Assembly: GCF_036421915.1 (NCBI RefSeq)
Contig: NZ_JAZGOM010000007.1
Source of the DNA: Georgenia_A wangjunii
GTDB lineage: Bacteria; Actinomycetota; Actinomycetes; Actinomycetales; Actinomycetaceae
Length of the DNA stretch: 64,000 nt
Direction: 5' to 3' (one strand)
Shown here: piece after piece, positions 36,212 through 45,025 of the stretch
Layout: every line of letters starts with the position of its first letter
Numbering within the stretch: position 1 is the first letter of the stretch
Program-made: the position numbers and the translations under genes
Notes under the pieces: generated by a model
Told to the model about the DNA's origin: nothing
Databases searched by the model: none
Seen by the model: only the letters and a program-made list of their open reading frames with translations

Positions 36212-38524
36212 GTGGCAGACGTACAGGTGTGGACCGAGCGCGCAGCCGGGGCCCCGGCGAGCGAGCGCGTCGCCGCGCTCATGGCCGAGATGACGCTCGA
36301 GGAGAAGCTCGCGCAGATCGTGGGTCTGTGGGTGGGCGCCGGGGCGGACGGCGAGGTCGTCGCCCCGCTCCAGGACGCCATGCTGGGGGAGACGGCACCG
36401 GAGTTCGAGACGTTCGCCACGAACGGGCTCGGCCACCTCACCCGGGTCTTCGGGACCCGGCCGGTCGAGCCCGCCGTCGGGCGCCGCGCCCTGCGGGACG
36501 CCCAGCGCTGGCTCGTCACCCGCACCCGCCTCGGCATCCCGGCCATCGCCCACGAGGAGTGCCTCACCGGGCTCGCGGCGTGGAAGGCGACGACCTTCCC
36601 GGCGCCGCTGTCGTGGGGCGCGAGCTTCGACGCGGACCTCGTCGAGCAGGTCGGGGCCGCGATCGGGGAGAGCATGGCGCGCCTCGGGGTGCACCAGGGC
36701 CTCGCCCCGGTGCTCGACGTCGTCCGCGACGCGCGCTGGGGTCGCGTCGAGGAGTGCATCAGCGAGGACCCCTACGTCGTCGGCACCGTCGGCACCGCCT
36801 ACGTCCGGGGCATGCAGAGCGCCGGGGTCATCGCGACCCTCAAGCACTTCGTCGGGTACTCCGCCTCGCGTGCTGGGCGCAACCTCGCCCCCGTCAGCGC
36901 GGGCCCGCGCGAGGTGGCCGACGTGCTCCTCGTCCCGTTCGAGATGGCCGTGCTCGACGGCGGGGCGCGCTCGGTCATGCACTCCTACACGGACGTCGAC
37001 GGCATGCCGGCCGCTGCCGACGCGCAGCTGCTCACCGGGCTCCTGCGCGAGCGGTGGGGCTTCGACGGCACGGTCGTCGCCGACTACTTCGGCGTCGCTT
37101 TCCTCCACACGCTCCACGCCGTGGCGGAGGACCTCGCCGACGCCGCGCACCAGGCGCTCGCCGCGGGCATCGACGTCGAGCTGCCCACCGGCAACGCCTA
37201 CCTCGCGCCGCTCACCGCGGCCGTCGAGTCCGGACAGGTCCCCGTCGCGCTCGTCGACCGGGCGCTCGCGCGGGTCCTGCGCGAGAAGGAGGCGCTCGGC
37301 CTCCTCGACGACGACTTCTCCGCCGAGCCCGACGGCGACGTCGACCTCGACCCGGCGGAGCACCGGGCGCTCGCCGCCCGCCTCGCCGAGGAGTCGGTCG
37401 TGCTCCTCACAAACGACGGAACCCTCCCGCTGCGGGAGCCCGCCCGGGTCGCCGTCGTCGGCCCCAACGCCGACCGCGCCGAGGCGCTGTTCGGCTGCTA
37501 CTCCTTCGCCAACCACGTCCTCGGGCAGCACCCGGGCACCGAGCTCGGCATCGACGTGCCCACGGTGCTCGGGGCGCTGAGCGCCGAGCTCGCCGGCGCC
37601 ACGGTGACGTACGCCCACGGATGCGCCGTCGACGACGCGGACCGGTCCGGCATCCCGGCGGCGGCCGAGGCGGCCGCGGAGGCCGACGTCGCGATCGTCG
37701 TCGTCGGGGACCAGGCCGGGCTCTTCGGTCGCGGGACGAGCGGGGAGGGCTGCGACCGCGACGACCTCGAGCTGCCCGGCGTCCAGCGCGAGCTCGTCGA
37801 GGCGGTCCTCGCGACCGGGACCCCGGTCGTCCTCGTCATGGTGACCGGCCGCCCCTACGCCGTCGACTGGGCGCTCGGGCGGTGCGCCGCCGTCGTCCAG
37901 GCGTTCTTCCCGGGCGAGGAGGGGGCCGCGGCCGTGGCGGGCGTCCTGTCCGGGCGCGTCAACCCGTCCGGGCGGCTGCCCGTCACCCTGCCGCGCTCGG
38001 CGGGCGCGCAGCCCTACTCCTACCTCCATGCCCGGCTCGGTGGCGCGTCGTCCGTGAGCAACGTGCCGACGCTGCCCGCGCTGCCCTTCGGGCACGGGCT
38101 GTCGTACACCTCGTTCGCCTACTCGGCCTTCCGCGTGAGCCAGCAGGAGGTCTCCACCGGCGGGTCGATCGGGGTGCGCGTCACGGTGCGCAACGACGGC
38201 GACCGGGCGGGCGCCGAGGTCGTCCAGCTCTACGGGCACGACGTCGTCGGCTCGATCACGCGGCCCGTCGCGCAGCTGCTCGCCTACGCGCGGGTCGAGC
38301 TCGCGCCGGGGGAGAGCGCCACCGTCGACCTCACCGTGCCGACGACGCGCCTCGCGTTCAGCGACCGGCGGATGCGCCGCGTCGTCGAGCCGGGGGCGGT
38401 CGACCTGTGGATCGGGCGCTCGTGCGCTGAGCGGGTGCTCGAGGGGCGCGTCGAGCTCGTCGGCGACGTCCACGAGGTGACCGTCGACGACGAGAGGTGG
38501 TCCGACGTCGTCGTCACGCGCTGA
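36212..38524 (+). CDS. GH3 beta-xylosidase/beta-glucosidase
   Basis: 770 aa with no signal peptide, so intracellular. The GH3 N-terminal barrel has the KHF motif (K211-H212) and nucleophile D291 in VVADYFGV. The alpha/beta sandwich domain (VVLLTNDGTLPL onward) and a C-terminal fibronectin III-like domain (VRNDGDRAGAEVVQLYGHD) are complete. GSxM-type text around VMHSYTDVDGMPAAAD resembles xylosidase-class GH3 such as BxlA. It would split imported xylo-oligosaccharides to xylose for XylA. GTG start; last gene of the importer operon, followed by a hairpin. Confidence 0.92.
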   Translation: MADVQVWTERAAGAPASERVAALMAEMTLEEKLAQIVGLWVGAGADGEVVAPLQDAMLGETAPEFETFATNGLGHLTRVFGTRPVEPAVGRRALRDAQRWLVTRTRLGIPAIAHEECLTGLAAWKATTFPAPLSWGASFDADLVEQVGAAIGESMARLGVHQGLAPVLDVVRDARWGRVEECISEDPYVVGTVGTAYVRGMQSAGVIATLKHFVGYSASRAGRNLAPVSAGPREVADVLLVPFEMAVLDGGARSVMHSYTDVDGMPAAADAQLLTGLLRERWGFDGTVVADYFGVAFLHTLHAVAEDLADAAHQALAAGIDVELPTGNAYLAPLTAAVESGQVPVALVDRALARVLREKEALGLLDDDFSAEPDGDVDLDPAEHRALAARLAEESVVLLTNDGTLPLREPARVAVVGPNADRAEALFGCYSFANHVLGQHPGTELGIDVPTVLGALSAELAGATVTYAHGCAVDDADRSGIPAAAEAAAEADVAIVVVGDQAGLFGRGTSGEGCDRDDLELPGVQRELVEAVLATGTPVVLVMVTGRPYAVDWALGRCAAVVQAFFPGEEGAAAVAGVLSGRVNPSGRLPVTLPRSAGAQPYSYLHARLGGASSVSNVPTLPALPFGHGLSYTSFAYSAFRVSQQEVSTGGSIGVRVTVRNDGDRAGAEVVQLYGHDVVGSITRPVAQLLAYARVELAPGESATVDLTVPTTRLAFSDRRMRRVVEPGAVDLWIGRSCAERVLEGRVELVGDVHEVTVDDERWSDVVVTR

Positions 38525-38534
38525 CCCACCGGAG

Positions 38535-38559
38535 GGCGGGGGCCGGCGACGGCCCCGCC
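38535..38559 (+). terminator. Terminator-like hairpin after the GH3 gene
   Basis: A 10-bp GC stem with one bulged G (38535-38545 with 38550-38559) and a GCGA loop. It has no T run, so strength is uncertain. It separates the xylan operon from the yhf-like cluster. Confidence 0.55.
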
Positions 38560-38635
38560 TCGTCCGGGAATGGGCTCACGCGGTCGTCGTGCATCGCCGT
38601 CGTGACCCCCGGAGCGGCGCGCGTCACATCGGCGC

Positions 38636-38671
38636 GTGACAGAATCCAGTAATCCGGATACTGTCCGATGC
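38636..38671 (+). promoter_or_regulatory. Leaderless-type promoter of the yhf-like cluster
   Basis: GTGACA (38636-38641), an exact 17-nt spacer and TACTGT (38659-38664) form a good promoter. ATG 38672 follows after 7 nt, so transcripts should start at or beside the start codon. Confidence 0.7.
38639..38664. promoter_or_regulatory. Inverted-repeat operator over the yhf-like promoter
   Basis: ACAGAATCC (38639-38647) and GGATACTGT (38656-38664) are inverted repeats matching at 8 of 9 positions with an 8-nt centre. They span the promoter from inside the -35 to the end of the -10. A dimeric regulator, most simply the adjacent YhfZ-like protein, would block transcription here. Inference from sequence only. 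Confidence 0.6.
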
Positions 38672-39586
38672 ATGGCCCTGCCGAAGATCCTCATGTCTCG
38701 CGTCGGATACGTCACCGCGCAGCTCGCCGAGATGCTCTCCGGGTACGAGCTCGGCGACCGGATCCCGAATGTCGAGGGACTCACCGCCCAGCTCCACTGC
38801 GGCAAGGGCACCGTCCAGGCCGCCTTTGCCGCGCTCGAGCAGGCGGGTGCCCTCGCCCTTCGCTCGCGCGGGCACCTCGGGACGTTCATCGACGCCATCG
38901 ACCACCCGCTCCTGTGGGAGCTCGCCGGCCATCGCACCGTCACCATCGCCATGCCGCTTCCGTACTCGCGACGCTACGAGGGACTCGCGACGGGCCTGCA
39001 CGCGACGTTCCGGGACCACAGCATCCCGATGTCGCTCATGTTCATGCGCGGCTCCGTCGAGCGGGTCGGGGCGCTGCGGGAGGATCGCACGGACCTCGTC
39101 GTCCTCTCGGCGCTCGCCGCCTCGTACGAGCCGGACGTCGAGGTCGTCCATGACTTCGGGCCGGAGACCTACGTGCACTCGCACTGCGTCATCGTCAGCG
39201 AGGGGCGCGACCCGCAGGACCCCACGCTGCGCGTCGCGGTCGACCGCTCGTCCGCGGACCTTCTCGCGCTCGTCGAGCAGGTCTTCGGCGAGCTGCCCCC
39301 CGAGCGCCTCGTCGAGGTGTCCTACAACCAGCTCGACCACGCGTTCCACTCCGGCGCTATCGACGCGACCGTGTGGAACGCCGACGAGGTCCGGGCGCAC
39401 ATCACCGCGCCCATCGACGTCCACCCGCTCCCGCAGGCGGCGGGCATTGACAACACACGCGCCGTCGTCGTGCGGATGCGCAAGGAGCAGCCCGTCGCCG
39501 TCGGCGTCCGGGAAGCCCTGACCGACCCCGCCGTCACGGCGATCGCCGCGGGCGTGGTCGACGGCCGCACCACGCCCACCTACTAG
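38672..39586 (+). CDS. yhfZ: YhfZ-like HTH transcriptional regulator
   Basis: 304 aa. The N-terminal winged-helix-like part (LAEMLSGYELGDRIPNVEGL to GKGTVQAAFAALEQAGALAL) resembles GntR-type DNA binding, and the C-terminal domain has a periplasmic-binding-like fold. The block IAMPLPYSRRYEGLATGLHA closely matches the corresponding block of E. coli YhfZ as I recall it, and the C-terminus DGRTTPTY parallels its QEPSY end. ATG 38672 is chosen over the in-frame GTG 38636 because that GTG is part of the -35 box and a -10 lies 7 nt before the ATG. It probably regulates the eight-gene cluster; the effector is unknown. Confidence 0.85.
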   Translation: MALPKILMSRVGYVTAQLAEMLSGYELGDRIPNVEGLTAQLHCGKGTVQAAFAALEQAGALALRSRGHLGTFIDAIDHPLLWELAGHRTVTIAMPLPYSRRYEGLATGLHATFRDHSIPMSLMFMRGSVERVGALREDRTDLVVLSALAASYEPDVEVVHDFGPETYVHSHCVIVSEGRDPQDPTLRVAVDRSSADLLALVEQVFGELPPERLVEVSYNQLDHAFHSGAIDATVWNADEVRAHITAPIDVHPLPQAAGIDNTRAVVVRMRKEQPVAVGVREALTDPAVTAIAAGVVDGRTTPTY

Positions 39587-39593
39587 GAGAACC

Positions 39594-39971
39594 ATGGACC
39601 CGACCCTCCGCCAGCGCCTCGAGCTCTTCCGCACGATGGACGAGGTCCCCGCCGGCGTCGTCGACCTCGTCGAGGACGAGCTCGTCCGCGTGGACCCGGC
39701 GGGCCGCCTCAGCGACGACAGCGCCGGGATGTTCGTCTCGCACGCCGTCATGGCGTTCAGCCGGCTCCTCGGCGACGAGGACCCGGTTGACGCCCCGAGC
39801 GACGCCGTCTTCGACCAGGTCCTCACGGAGGACCCGACGGCCTTGGCGCGGGCCGGCGCACTCGCCGAGCGGGCGCGCCAGCGCCTCGGCCGCGCCCTGC
39901 CCGACGCCGAGGTGAAGTACCTCACCATCCACCTCGCCGTGCTCGCACAGCATCTTTCAAAGGAGAACTGA
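39594..39971 (+). CDS. yhfY: YhfY-like single PRD-domain protein
   Basis: 125 aa. One PTS-regulation-domain (PRD) fold with the two expected histidines, H50 in FVSHAVMAFSRLL and H113 in VKYLTIHLAVL. Full-length PRD regulators carry HTH and two PRDs; here the PRD stands alone, as in E. coli YhfY. It may sense phosphorylation by HPr or another phosphotransfer protein and act on YhfZ. GGAG precedes ATG 39594, 7 nt after yhfZ. The stop overlaps yhfU (TGATG). Confidence 0.8.
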   Translation: MDPTLRQRLELFRTMDEVPAGVVDLVEDELVRVDPAGRLSDDSAGMFVSHAVMAFSRLLGDEDPVDAPSDAVFDQVLTEDPTALARAGALAERARQRLGRALPDAEVKYLTIHLAVLAQHLSKEN

Positions 39972-40333
39972 TGAGAATCATCGCCGGAGGTGTCGGCAAG
40001 TCCCAGGTCGCCGACGTCCTCAAGACCCTTGTCCGGCCCACAGACGTCGTCGTCGTGGGGAGCGACATGGACGCCGCGATCAAGCTGAAGACGGGGCAAG
40101 CCGACTACTACCTCGGTACGTGCCACACGGGCGCCGGCGCGAGCCTTGGCGTCCTCGTCGGGATGCTGGGCGGCGACAAGTGCCACACCTTCGCCCGTCA
40201 CGTCCCCACGGCGGAGGGCGTCGACGCGGCGCTCGCAGCCGGCAAGGTCGCCTTCGGCTTCTCCGTCGACCAGATCGCCGAGGCCGTTCCGGTCCTGTGG
40301 GACGCCCTCATGCGTAAGGAATCGGACTCGTGA
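39971..40333 (+). CDS. yhfU: YhfU-like DUF2620 protein
   Basis: 120 aa. The protein starts MRIIAGGVGKSQVADVLK and contains QADYYLGTCHTGAGASLGVL, typical of DUF2620/YhfU. The fold looks like a small alpha/beta domain, perhaps similar to PTS IIB proteins, and two cysteines (in GTCHTG and DKCHTF) are notable. It always travels with the YhfT membrane protein in this kind of cluster, so a transport-partner role is inferred. ATG 39971 overlaps the yhfY stop. Confidence 0.8.
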   Translation: MRIIAGGVGKSQVADVLKTLVRPTDVVVVGSDMDAAIKLKTGQADYYLGTCHTGAGASLGVLVGMLGGDKCHTFARHVPTAEGVDAALAAGKVAFGFSVDQIAEAVPVLWDALMRKESDS

Positions 40334-41736
40334 TCACCCCCGTCCTCTCCGCCGTTGCCGACGCGGGCGGCAGCGTCAGCTTCGCCACGTGGCAGTCCGT
40401 CATCGTCATGGTGACGACCGCCTTCGCCGCGGTCATCGCCCACTACGGGCTCGCAGTCTTCAACGACGGCGCCCGCCCCTTCATGCTCGACTTCATCCGC
40501 GGCAACACGAGCCGGATGGCGACGGCGACGATCGTCTTCGGCCTCTCCGCGGGCTTCATCTTCGGCCTCGGCGCGCCCATGGCGCTCTCGACCGGCGTCC
40601 TCAACCCGTGGCTCATCTTCCTTCCTGCCGAGATCCTCGGCCTGCTCGCGCCGTGGCGGTGGCTCGCCGGTGCCGCCGGGCTCGCGTGGGGCGCGGTGTG
40701 CGCCTACGGACTCTCCGCAGTCAATAGCGCCGCCCAGCAGCTCCCGGTCGACTTCATCACGGCGCTCCAGCAGATCGGCACGCCGATCCTGTGGCTCTTC
40801 GCCATGTTCCCCGTCATCGCCGTGGCGCGGCAGTTCGGGCGCACCAGGGGCCTCATCACGTTCGGCGCCGAGGCTGCCGTCATCGTCGCCTCCACCGTCC
40901 TCTTCCCGAGCATGTTCGCCGGCTCCCTCGCCATGGCGATCGGCGTCATCCTTCTGCTCGTCTTCGCCCTGACGAAGGACCGCTCCGACAAGCGGGTGGA
41001 GGTCGCAGCGCTGGCCGGCATGGACGAGGCGACCCGCGCCGAGGTGGCCGCCGCCAAGGCCTCCTCCGAGGAGGCTGTCAACCAGCTCTTCGGCCCGAAC
41101 GCTGAGCGGCTGCGCAAGAACGTGCCCTGGCTCGCGATCCTCGGCGGACTCGTCGCGGCGCTATCGGCGACGCACATCTTCGCGGGCGGGGAGGCGACGA
41201 GCTTCCTCATCGCCGACGGCAACATCGTCGAGGCCGCCCAGGTCGACTTCTATCGGGCCTTCGGGTTCATCCCCCTCATCGCCACGACGGCGCTCGCCTC
41301 AGGTGCGTACGCCCTAGCCGGTTTCACGTTCGTCTACCCGGCGGGATACCTCCTCGGGCACGTCATCGACAACCCCGCCGTCGCGCTGGCTGTGGCGTTC
41401 GTCGTCGGCGCCCTCATCTTCTGGGCCGAGGTTATCGCCCTGAGCGCCCTCGGGAAGTGGCTGCAGCGCTGGCCCTCCGTGCGTGACTCGGCCGACCACA
41501 TCCGCAACGCCATCCACGAGTCCCTCCAGGTCGCGATCCTCGTCGGCTCCCTCATGGCGGCCCTCGCCATGGGTGGTGGCCTCGGCATCTTCATCGTCGG
41601 CGGGCTCTACCTGCTCAACGACGCGATCGGCCGCCCCGTCGTGCGGATGGCCGCCGGACCCGCCGCCGTCATCGTCGGCGGCATCGTGCTCAACCTGCTC
41701 TACCTCGTGGGGCTGTTCACCCCCGTTGCCGGCTGA
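40330..41736 (+). CDS. yhfT: YhfT-like multi-pass membrane protein
   Basis: 468 aa with roughly 10-12 hydrophobic helices and one longer cytoplasmic loop (about residues 215-262, EVAALAGMDEATRAEVAAAK). The early block FNDGARPFMLDFIRGNTSRM and FGLSAGFIFGLGAPMALSTG fit the YhfT family. No known transporter signature is visible, but with YhfU it is the obvious candidate for uptake of the cluster substrate. GTG 40330 overlaps the yhfU stop. The php gene follows after 14 nt. Confidence 0.82.
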   Translation: MITPVLSAVADAGGSVSFATWQSVIVMVTTAFAAVIAHYGLAVFNDGARPFMLDFIRGNTSRMATATIVFGLSAGFIFGLGAPMALSTGVLNPWLIFLPAEILGLLAPWRWLAGAAGLAWGAVCAYGLSAVNSAAQQLPVDFITALQQIGTPILWLFAMFPVIAVARQFGRTRGLITFGAEAAVIVASTVLFPSMFAGSLAMAIGVILLLVFALTKDRSDKRVEVAALAGMDEATRAEVAAAKASSEEAVNQLFGPNAERLRKNVPWLAILGGLVAALSATHIFAGGEATSFLIADGNIVEAAQVDFYRAFGFIPLIATTALASGAYALAGFTFVYPAGYLLGHVIDNPAVALAVAFVVGALIFWAEVIALSALGKWLQRWPSVRDSADHIRNAIHESLQVAILVGSLMAALAMGGGLGIFIVGGLYLLNDAIGRPVVRMAAGPAAVIVGGIVLNLLYLVGLFTPVAG

Positions 41737-41750
41737 GCGGGGGGCGCATC

Positions 41751-42722
41751 ATGACGATCCAGACCGTCGACGGCCCGCTCTCGCCGGAGGAGGTCGACGG
41801 CGTCGTGCTCCCGCACGAGCACCTCGCCATCGACCTGCGTACCGAGACCGACCGGGCCGGCGTGCTCGACCACCCCGACCTCGTGAGCACAGAGCTTGCC
41901 GCAGCGAGGGAGCACGAGGGCCTGGCGCTCGTCGTCGACCAGACGTGCCGTGGCATGGGCCGCGACGTCGGGGCGCTGCGCACGATCGCGCAGCGCTCCG
42001 GCGTCGCGGTGGTGGCCAGCACCGGGTGGTACTACGAGCGCTTCCACCCGGAGCGCGAGCCGGGGGACGACGTCGGCGCCGCGACCGAGCTCCTCGTGGC
42101 CGACCTCACCGTGGGCCTGGACGGCACGGACGCCCTCGCCGGCGTCATCGGCGAGGTGGGCACGCACGGCGACGAGCCGTCCACCGCGGAGCGGGTGAGC
42201 CTGCTCGCTGCGGGCCGCGCGGCCGTCGCGACGGGCCGCCCGGTGTCCACGCACGCCCATCTTGGTCGCGGAGCGCTCGCCCAGCTCGACCTGCTCCTCG
42301 GCACCGGGGTCGAACCCCAGCGGATCAGCATCGGCCACCAGGACCTCACGGACGCCACTGCCCAGCACGTGGCCCTCGCCGAGGCCGGGGCGTACGTCGC
42401 GTTCGACACGGCGGGCAAGGACTCCTACCAGCCGGACGGCGTGCGCCTGCGGCTCGTCCTCGCGCTCCTCGAGCGCGGCCTCGGTCGCCACGTGCTCCTC
42501 AGCAACGACATCTCGCGCCACGGCTACCTCACCGCCCACGGCGGTCAGGGCTTCCGGCACGTCCTCGGCCCGTTCGCCGCCCGGCTGCGGGCGGCGGGCG
42601 TGGACGAGACCACCCTCGGCGACCTCTACCGCGCCAACGCGCTGCGCTGGCTCAGCGGGCGCGACCACGTCGGGACGCCGCCCACCGGTGGCGCTACGCA
42701 CACGAAAGGACTGACGGCATGA
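41751..42722 (+). CDS. php: Phosphotriesterase homology protein (Php/YhfV-like)
   Basis: 323 aa. Amidohydrolase-superfamily barrel with the metal ligands of the phosphotriesterase family: H22 and H24 in LPHEHL, bridging E135 in IGEVGTHG (glutamate replaces the carboxylated lysine, as in E. coli Php), H168, H196 and D253 in LLSNDISRHGYL. E. coli Php lacks phosphotriesterase activity; relatives are lactonases, so hydrolysis of a lactone or phosphoester is inferred. ATG 41751 has a GCGGGGGGC ribosome site. The stop overlaps the aminotransferase-like gene (ATGA). Confidence 0.87.
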   Translation: MTIQTVDGPLSPEEVDGVVLPHEHLAIDLRTETDRAGVLDHPDLVSTELAAAREHEGLALVVDQTCRGMGRDVGALRTIAQRSGVAVVASTGWYYERFHPEREPGDDVGAATELLVADLTVGLDGTDALAGVIGEVGTHGDEPSTAERVSLLAAGRAAVATGRPVSTHAHLGRGALAQLDLLLGTGVEPQRISIGHQDLTDATAQHVALAEAGAYVAFDTAGKDSYQPDGVRLRLVLALLERGLGRHVLLSNDISRHGYLTAHGGQGFRHVLGPFAARLRAAGVDETTLGDLYRANALRWLSGRDHVGTPPTGGATHTKGLTA

Positions 42723-43840
42723 CGCCGAGCACCGCGGGGCGCCCCACCCTGCCGGCCACTACCCCGCTCCCCGCGCTGGACACCGCTGGCGCTTTCGCCC
42801 TGCAGCAGCGGCTCGTCGCGGCGACGTGCGCGTCGCTGCCCGGGGAGGCCCTGTTCCGGGCGGACGTCGGCGTCGTCCCCGGTCTCGGTCGGCCCGAGAC
42901 CACCGCCCGGGTGGAGCGGGTCCTCGCCGAGGCGCTCGGCGCCGAGGACGCGTGCCTCGTCCAAGGGGCCGGCACCGGCGCGATCCGCGCCGCGCTCTCG
43001 GCGGGCCCCTGGCGCGAGGGCGAGCGCAGGCTGCTCCTCCACGACGCCCCCGACTACTCGACGACGGCGACGACGTTCCGCGACGCCCTCGTCGAGCCGG
43101 TCCGCGTCGACATGGACGACGCGGACGCGATCGCCGCCGCGCTCGCCGATCCGGCGAGCCCCCGGTGGGTGTACGTCCAGCACACCCGGCAGCGACTCTC
43201 CGACGCGTTCAACCCCATGGACGTCGTCGCGCTCGCTCGCGAGCACGGCCGCCGGGTCGTCGTCGACGAGAACTACGCCGTCGTACGCACACCGGGGATC
43301 GGCGTCGAGCACGGCGCGGCCGCGTCGGCCTTCTCGCTCTTCAAGCTCCACGGCCCGGAGGGCGTCGGCGTCGTCCTCGGGGATGCCGACGTCGTCGCCG
43401 CCGCGCACGCGGCCAACTACTCCGGCGGCGGCCAGGTCCAGGGCCACCAGGCGATCGCGGCGCTCCAGGCCCTCGTCTCGGCGCCCCTCAACTGGGCGCG
43501 CCAGTCGGAGGAGGTCTACCGCCTAGCGGAGGCCCTCAGGGCTGGGGCCGTTCCCGGCATCGCCGACGCCGCCGTCGCCAACGTCCAGGACCTGTGCGTC
43601 GTCGCCCTCCTAGAGACCCCCACCGCCGACGACGTCCGGCGCCGCGCCGCGGAGAACGGTGCCGCTCCGTACCCCGTCGGCTCGAACTCGCGGTACGAGA
43701 TCGCGCCGATGGTGTACCGGATGTCCTCCTCCACGCTCGAGGCCCAGCCTGAGCTGCGCGACTGGACCCTCCGGATCAACCCCATGCGCGCGAGCGCGGA
43801 CCTCGTCGTCGACATCCTCCGCCGGTCTCTCGCGGCCTGA
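42719..43840 (+). CDS. yhfS: YhfS-like PLP-dependent aminotransferase-fold enzyme
   Basis: 373 aa. Fold type I PLP enzyme: the phosphate loop GAGTGAI, D183 in VVVDENYAVV that pairs with the pyridine nitrogen, and the Schiff-base lysine K209 in FSLFKLHGPEG. The length and the ending SSSTLEAQPELRDWTLRINPMRA fit the YhfS family. The reaction is unknown; lyase or transaminase chemistry on an amino acid derivative is possible. ATG 42719 overlaps the php stop, showing tight coupling. Confidence 0.83.
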   Translation: MTPSTAGRPTLPATTPLPALDTAGAFALQQRLVAATCASLPGEALFRADVGVVPGLGRPETTARVERVLAEALGAEDACLVQGAGTGAIRAALSAGPWREGERRLLLHDAPDYSTTATTFRDALVEPVRVDMDDADAIAAALADPASPRWVYVQHTRQRLSDAFNPMDVVALAREHGRRVVVDENYAVVRTPGIGVEHGAAASAFSLFKLHGPEGVGVVLGDADVVAAAHAANYSGGGQVQGHQAIAALQALVSAPLNWARQSEEVYRLAEALRAGAVPGIADAAVANVQDLCVVALLETPTADDVRRRAAENGAAPYPVGSNSRYEIAPMVYRMSSSTLEAQPELRDWTLRINPMRASADLVVDILRRSLAA

Positions 43841-43849
43841 AAGGCTCCC

Positions 43850-45025
43850 GTGTTCCTCGAAACGACCCAGCACCGTAACCCCGCGCTCATCGACGTGGCG
43901 CACGAGCTCCATGCCCGCGGGCAGATCGACCCCGACACCTACGTCATCGACCGCGACACGGTCGCGGAGAACGCCCGGGCGATCGCGGGCACGGCGGCTG
44001 CGCACGGCGTCGTGCCGTGGTTCGTCGTCAAGCAGATCGGGCGCAACCCCCTCCTCGCAGCGACGATCGCGGAAGCCATCCCGCGCGCCGCGGCGATCGA
44101 CGTCCGCGAGGTGTCCGGTCTCCTCCGCGCAGGCGCCCGCCTCGGCAACGTCGGCCACCTCGTCCAGATCCCGCGCCGCTCGCTGCCCCGCGTCCTGTCC
44201 GCCCGCCCCGCGTACGCGACCGTCTACGACGTCGCCAACCTCGAGGCGGTCGACGCCGCCGCAGCCGAGCTCGGGACCGTCCAGGACGTCATCCTCCGGA
44301 TCGCGGGCGACCCGGAGACGACGTACCCCGGCCAGGAGGGCGGCATCGAGGCGGCGGACGTGCTGGCCGTGCTCGAGCGTGCGTCCCGGCTCGCCCACGT
44401 GCGGGTCGCCGGTGTCACCGGGTTCCCGTGCGTCCTCTTCGACGCGCGCACAGGCGTCACAACGCTCACCCCGACGTTCGACCGGGTCATGGCGGCGGCA
44501 GAGGTCATGCGCGCCTACGGGGTCGAGCCCGTCGTGAGCCTGCCGAGCCACTCGAGCTGCTCGACGATCCCCCTCCTGGCCGCGGCCGGCGCGACGCACG
44601 TCGAGCCGGGGCACGCCCTCACGGGGACCACTCCCGAGCACGTGGTCCGAGACGACCTCGAGGAGCGGCCGGCGCTCGTCTACGTCTCCGAGGTGGCGCA
44701 GGTCGGGCCGCGGGCGGCGCTGTTCGGCGGCGGCTTCTACGCCCGCGGGCGCGCGAGGAACGTGCTCGTCGGCTCCGGCGACCGCGCCCGCCGCGGCCAC
44801 CTCGCCACAGCCCCCGGGGAGAACATCGACTACTACAGGCGCTTCGACCTCGACCCAGGGTCTGAGCCGGCCGTGCTGGGCGAGGTCGCCCTCATGGCGT
44901 TCCGCACGCAGATCTTCGTCACCCGCTCGCGGGTGGCCGTGGTCTCGGGAATCGCCAGCGGCCGGCCGGTGGTCGACGGCATCTTCGACTCGCTCGGCAA
45001 CGCGGTCCCGGAGGAGACGGTATGA
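43850..45025 (+). CDS. yhfX: YhfX-like PLP racemase-fold enzyme
   Basis: 391 aa. Fold type III (alanine racemase-like) barrel, with the PLP lysine in PWFVVKQIGRNP (K61) and the barrel segments AAIDVREVSGLLRAG, VRVAGVTGFPC and LPSHSSCSTIPLLAAAGATHVEPGHAL. It probably racemises or epimerises an amino acid-like compound; the substrate is unknown. GTG 43850 lies 9 nt after yhfS, with GAAAGG as a possible ribosome site. The stop overlaps the yhfW-like gene (ATGA). Confidence 0.85.
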   Translation: MFLETTQHRNPALIDVAHELHARGQIDPDTYVIDRDTVAENARAIAGTAAAHGVVPWFVVKQIGRNPLLAATIAEAIPRAAAIDVREVSGLLRAGARLGNVGHLVQIPRRSLPRVLSARPAYATVYDVANLEAVDAAAAELGTVQDVILRIAGDPETTYPGQEGGIEAADVLAVLERASRLAHVRVAGVTGFPCVLFDARTGVTTLTPTFDRVMAAAEVMRAYGVEPVVSLPSHSSCSTIPLLAAAGATHVEPGHALTGTTPEHVVRDDLEERPALVYVSEVAQVGPRAALFGGGFYARGRARNVLVGSGDRARRGHLATAPGENIDYYRRFDLDPGSEPAVLGEVALMAFRTQIFVTRSRVAVVSGIASGRPVVDGIFDSLGNAVPEETV

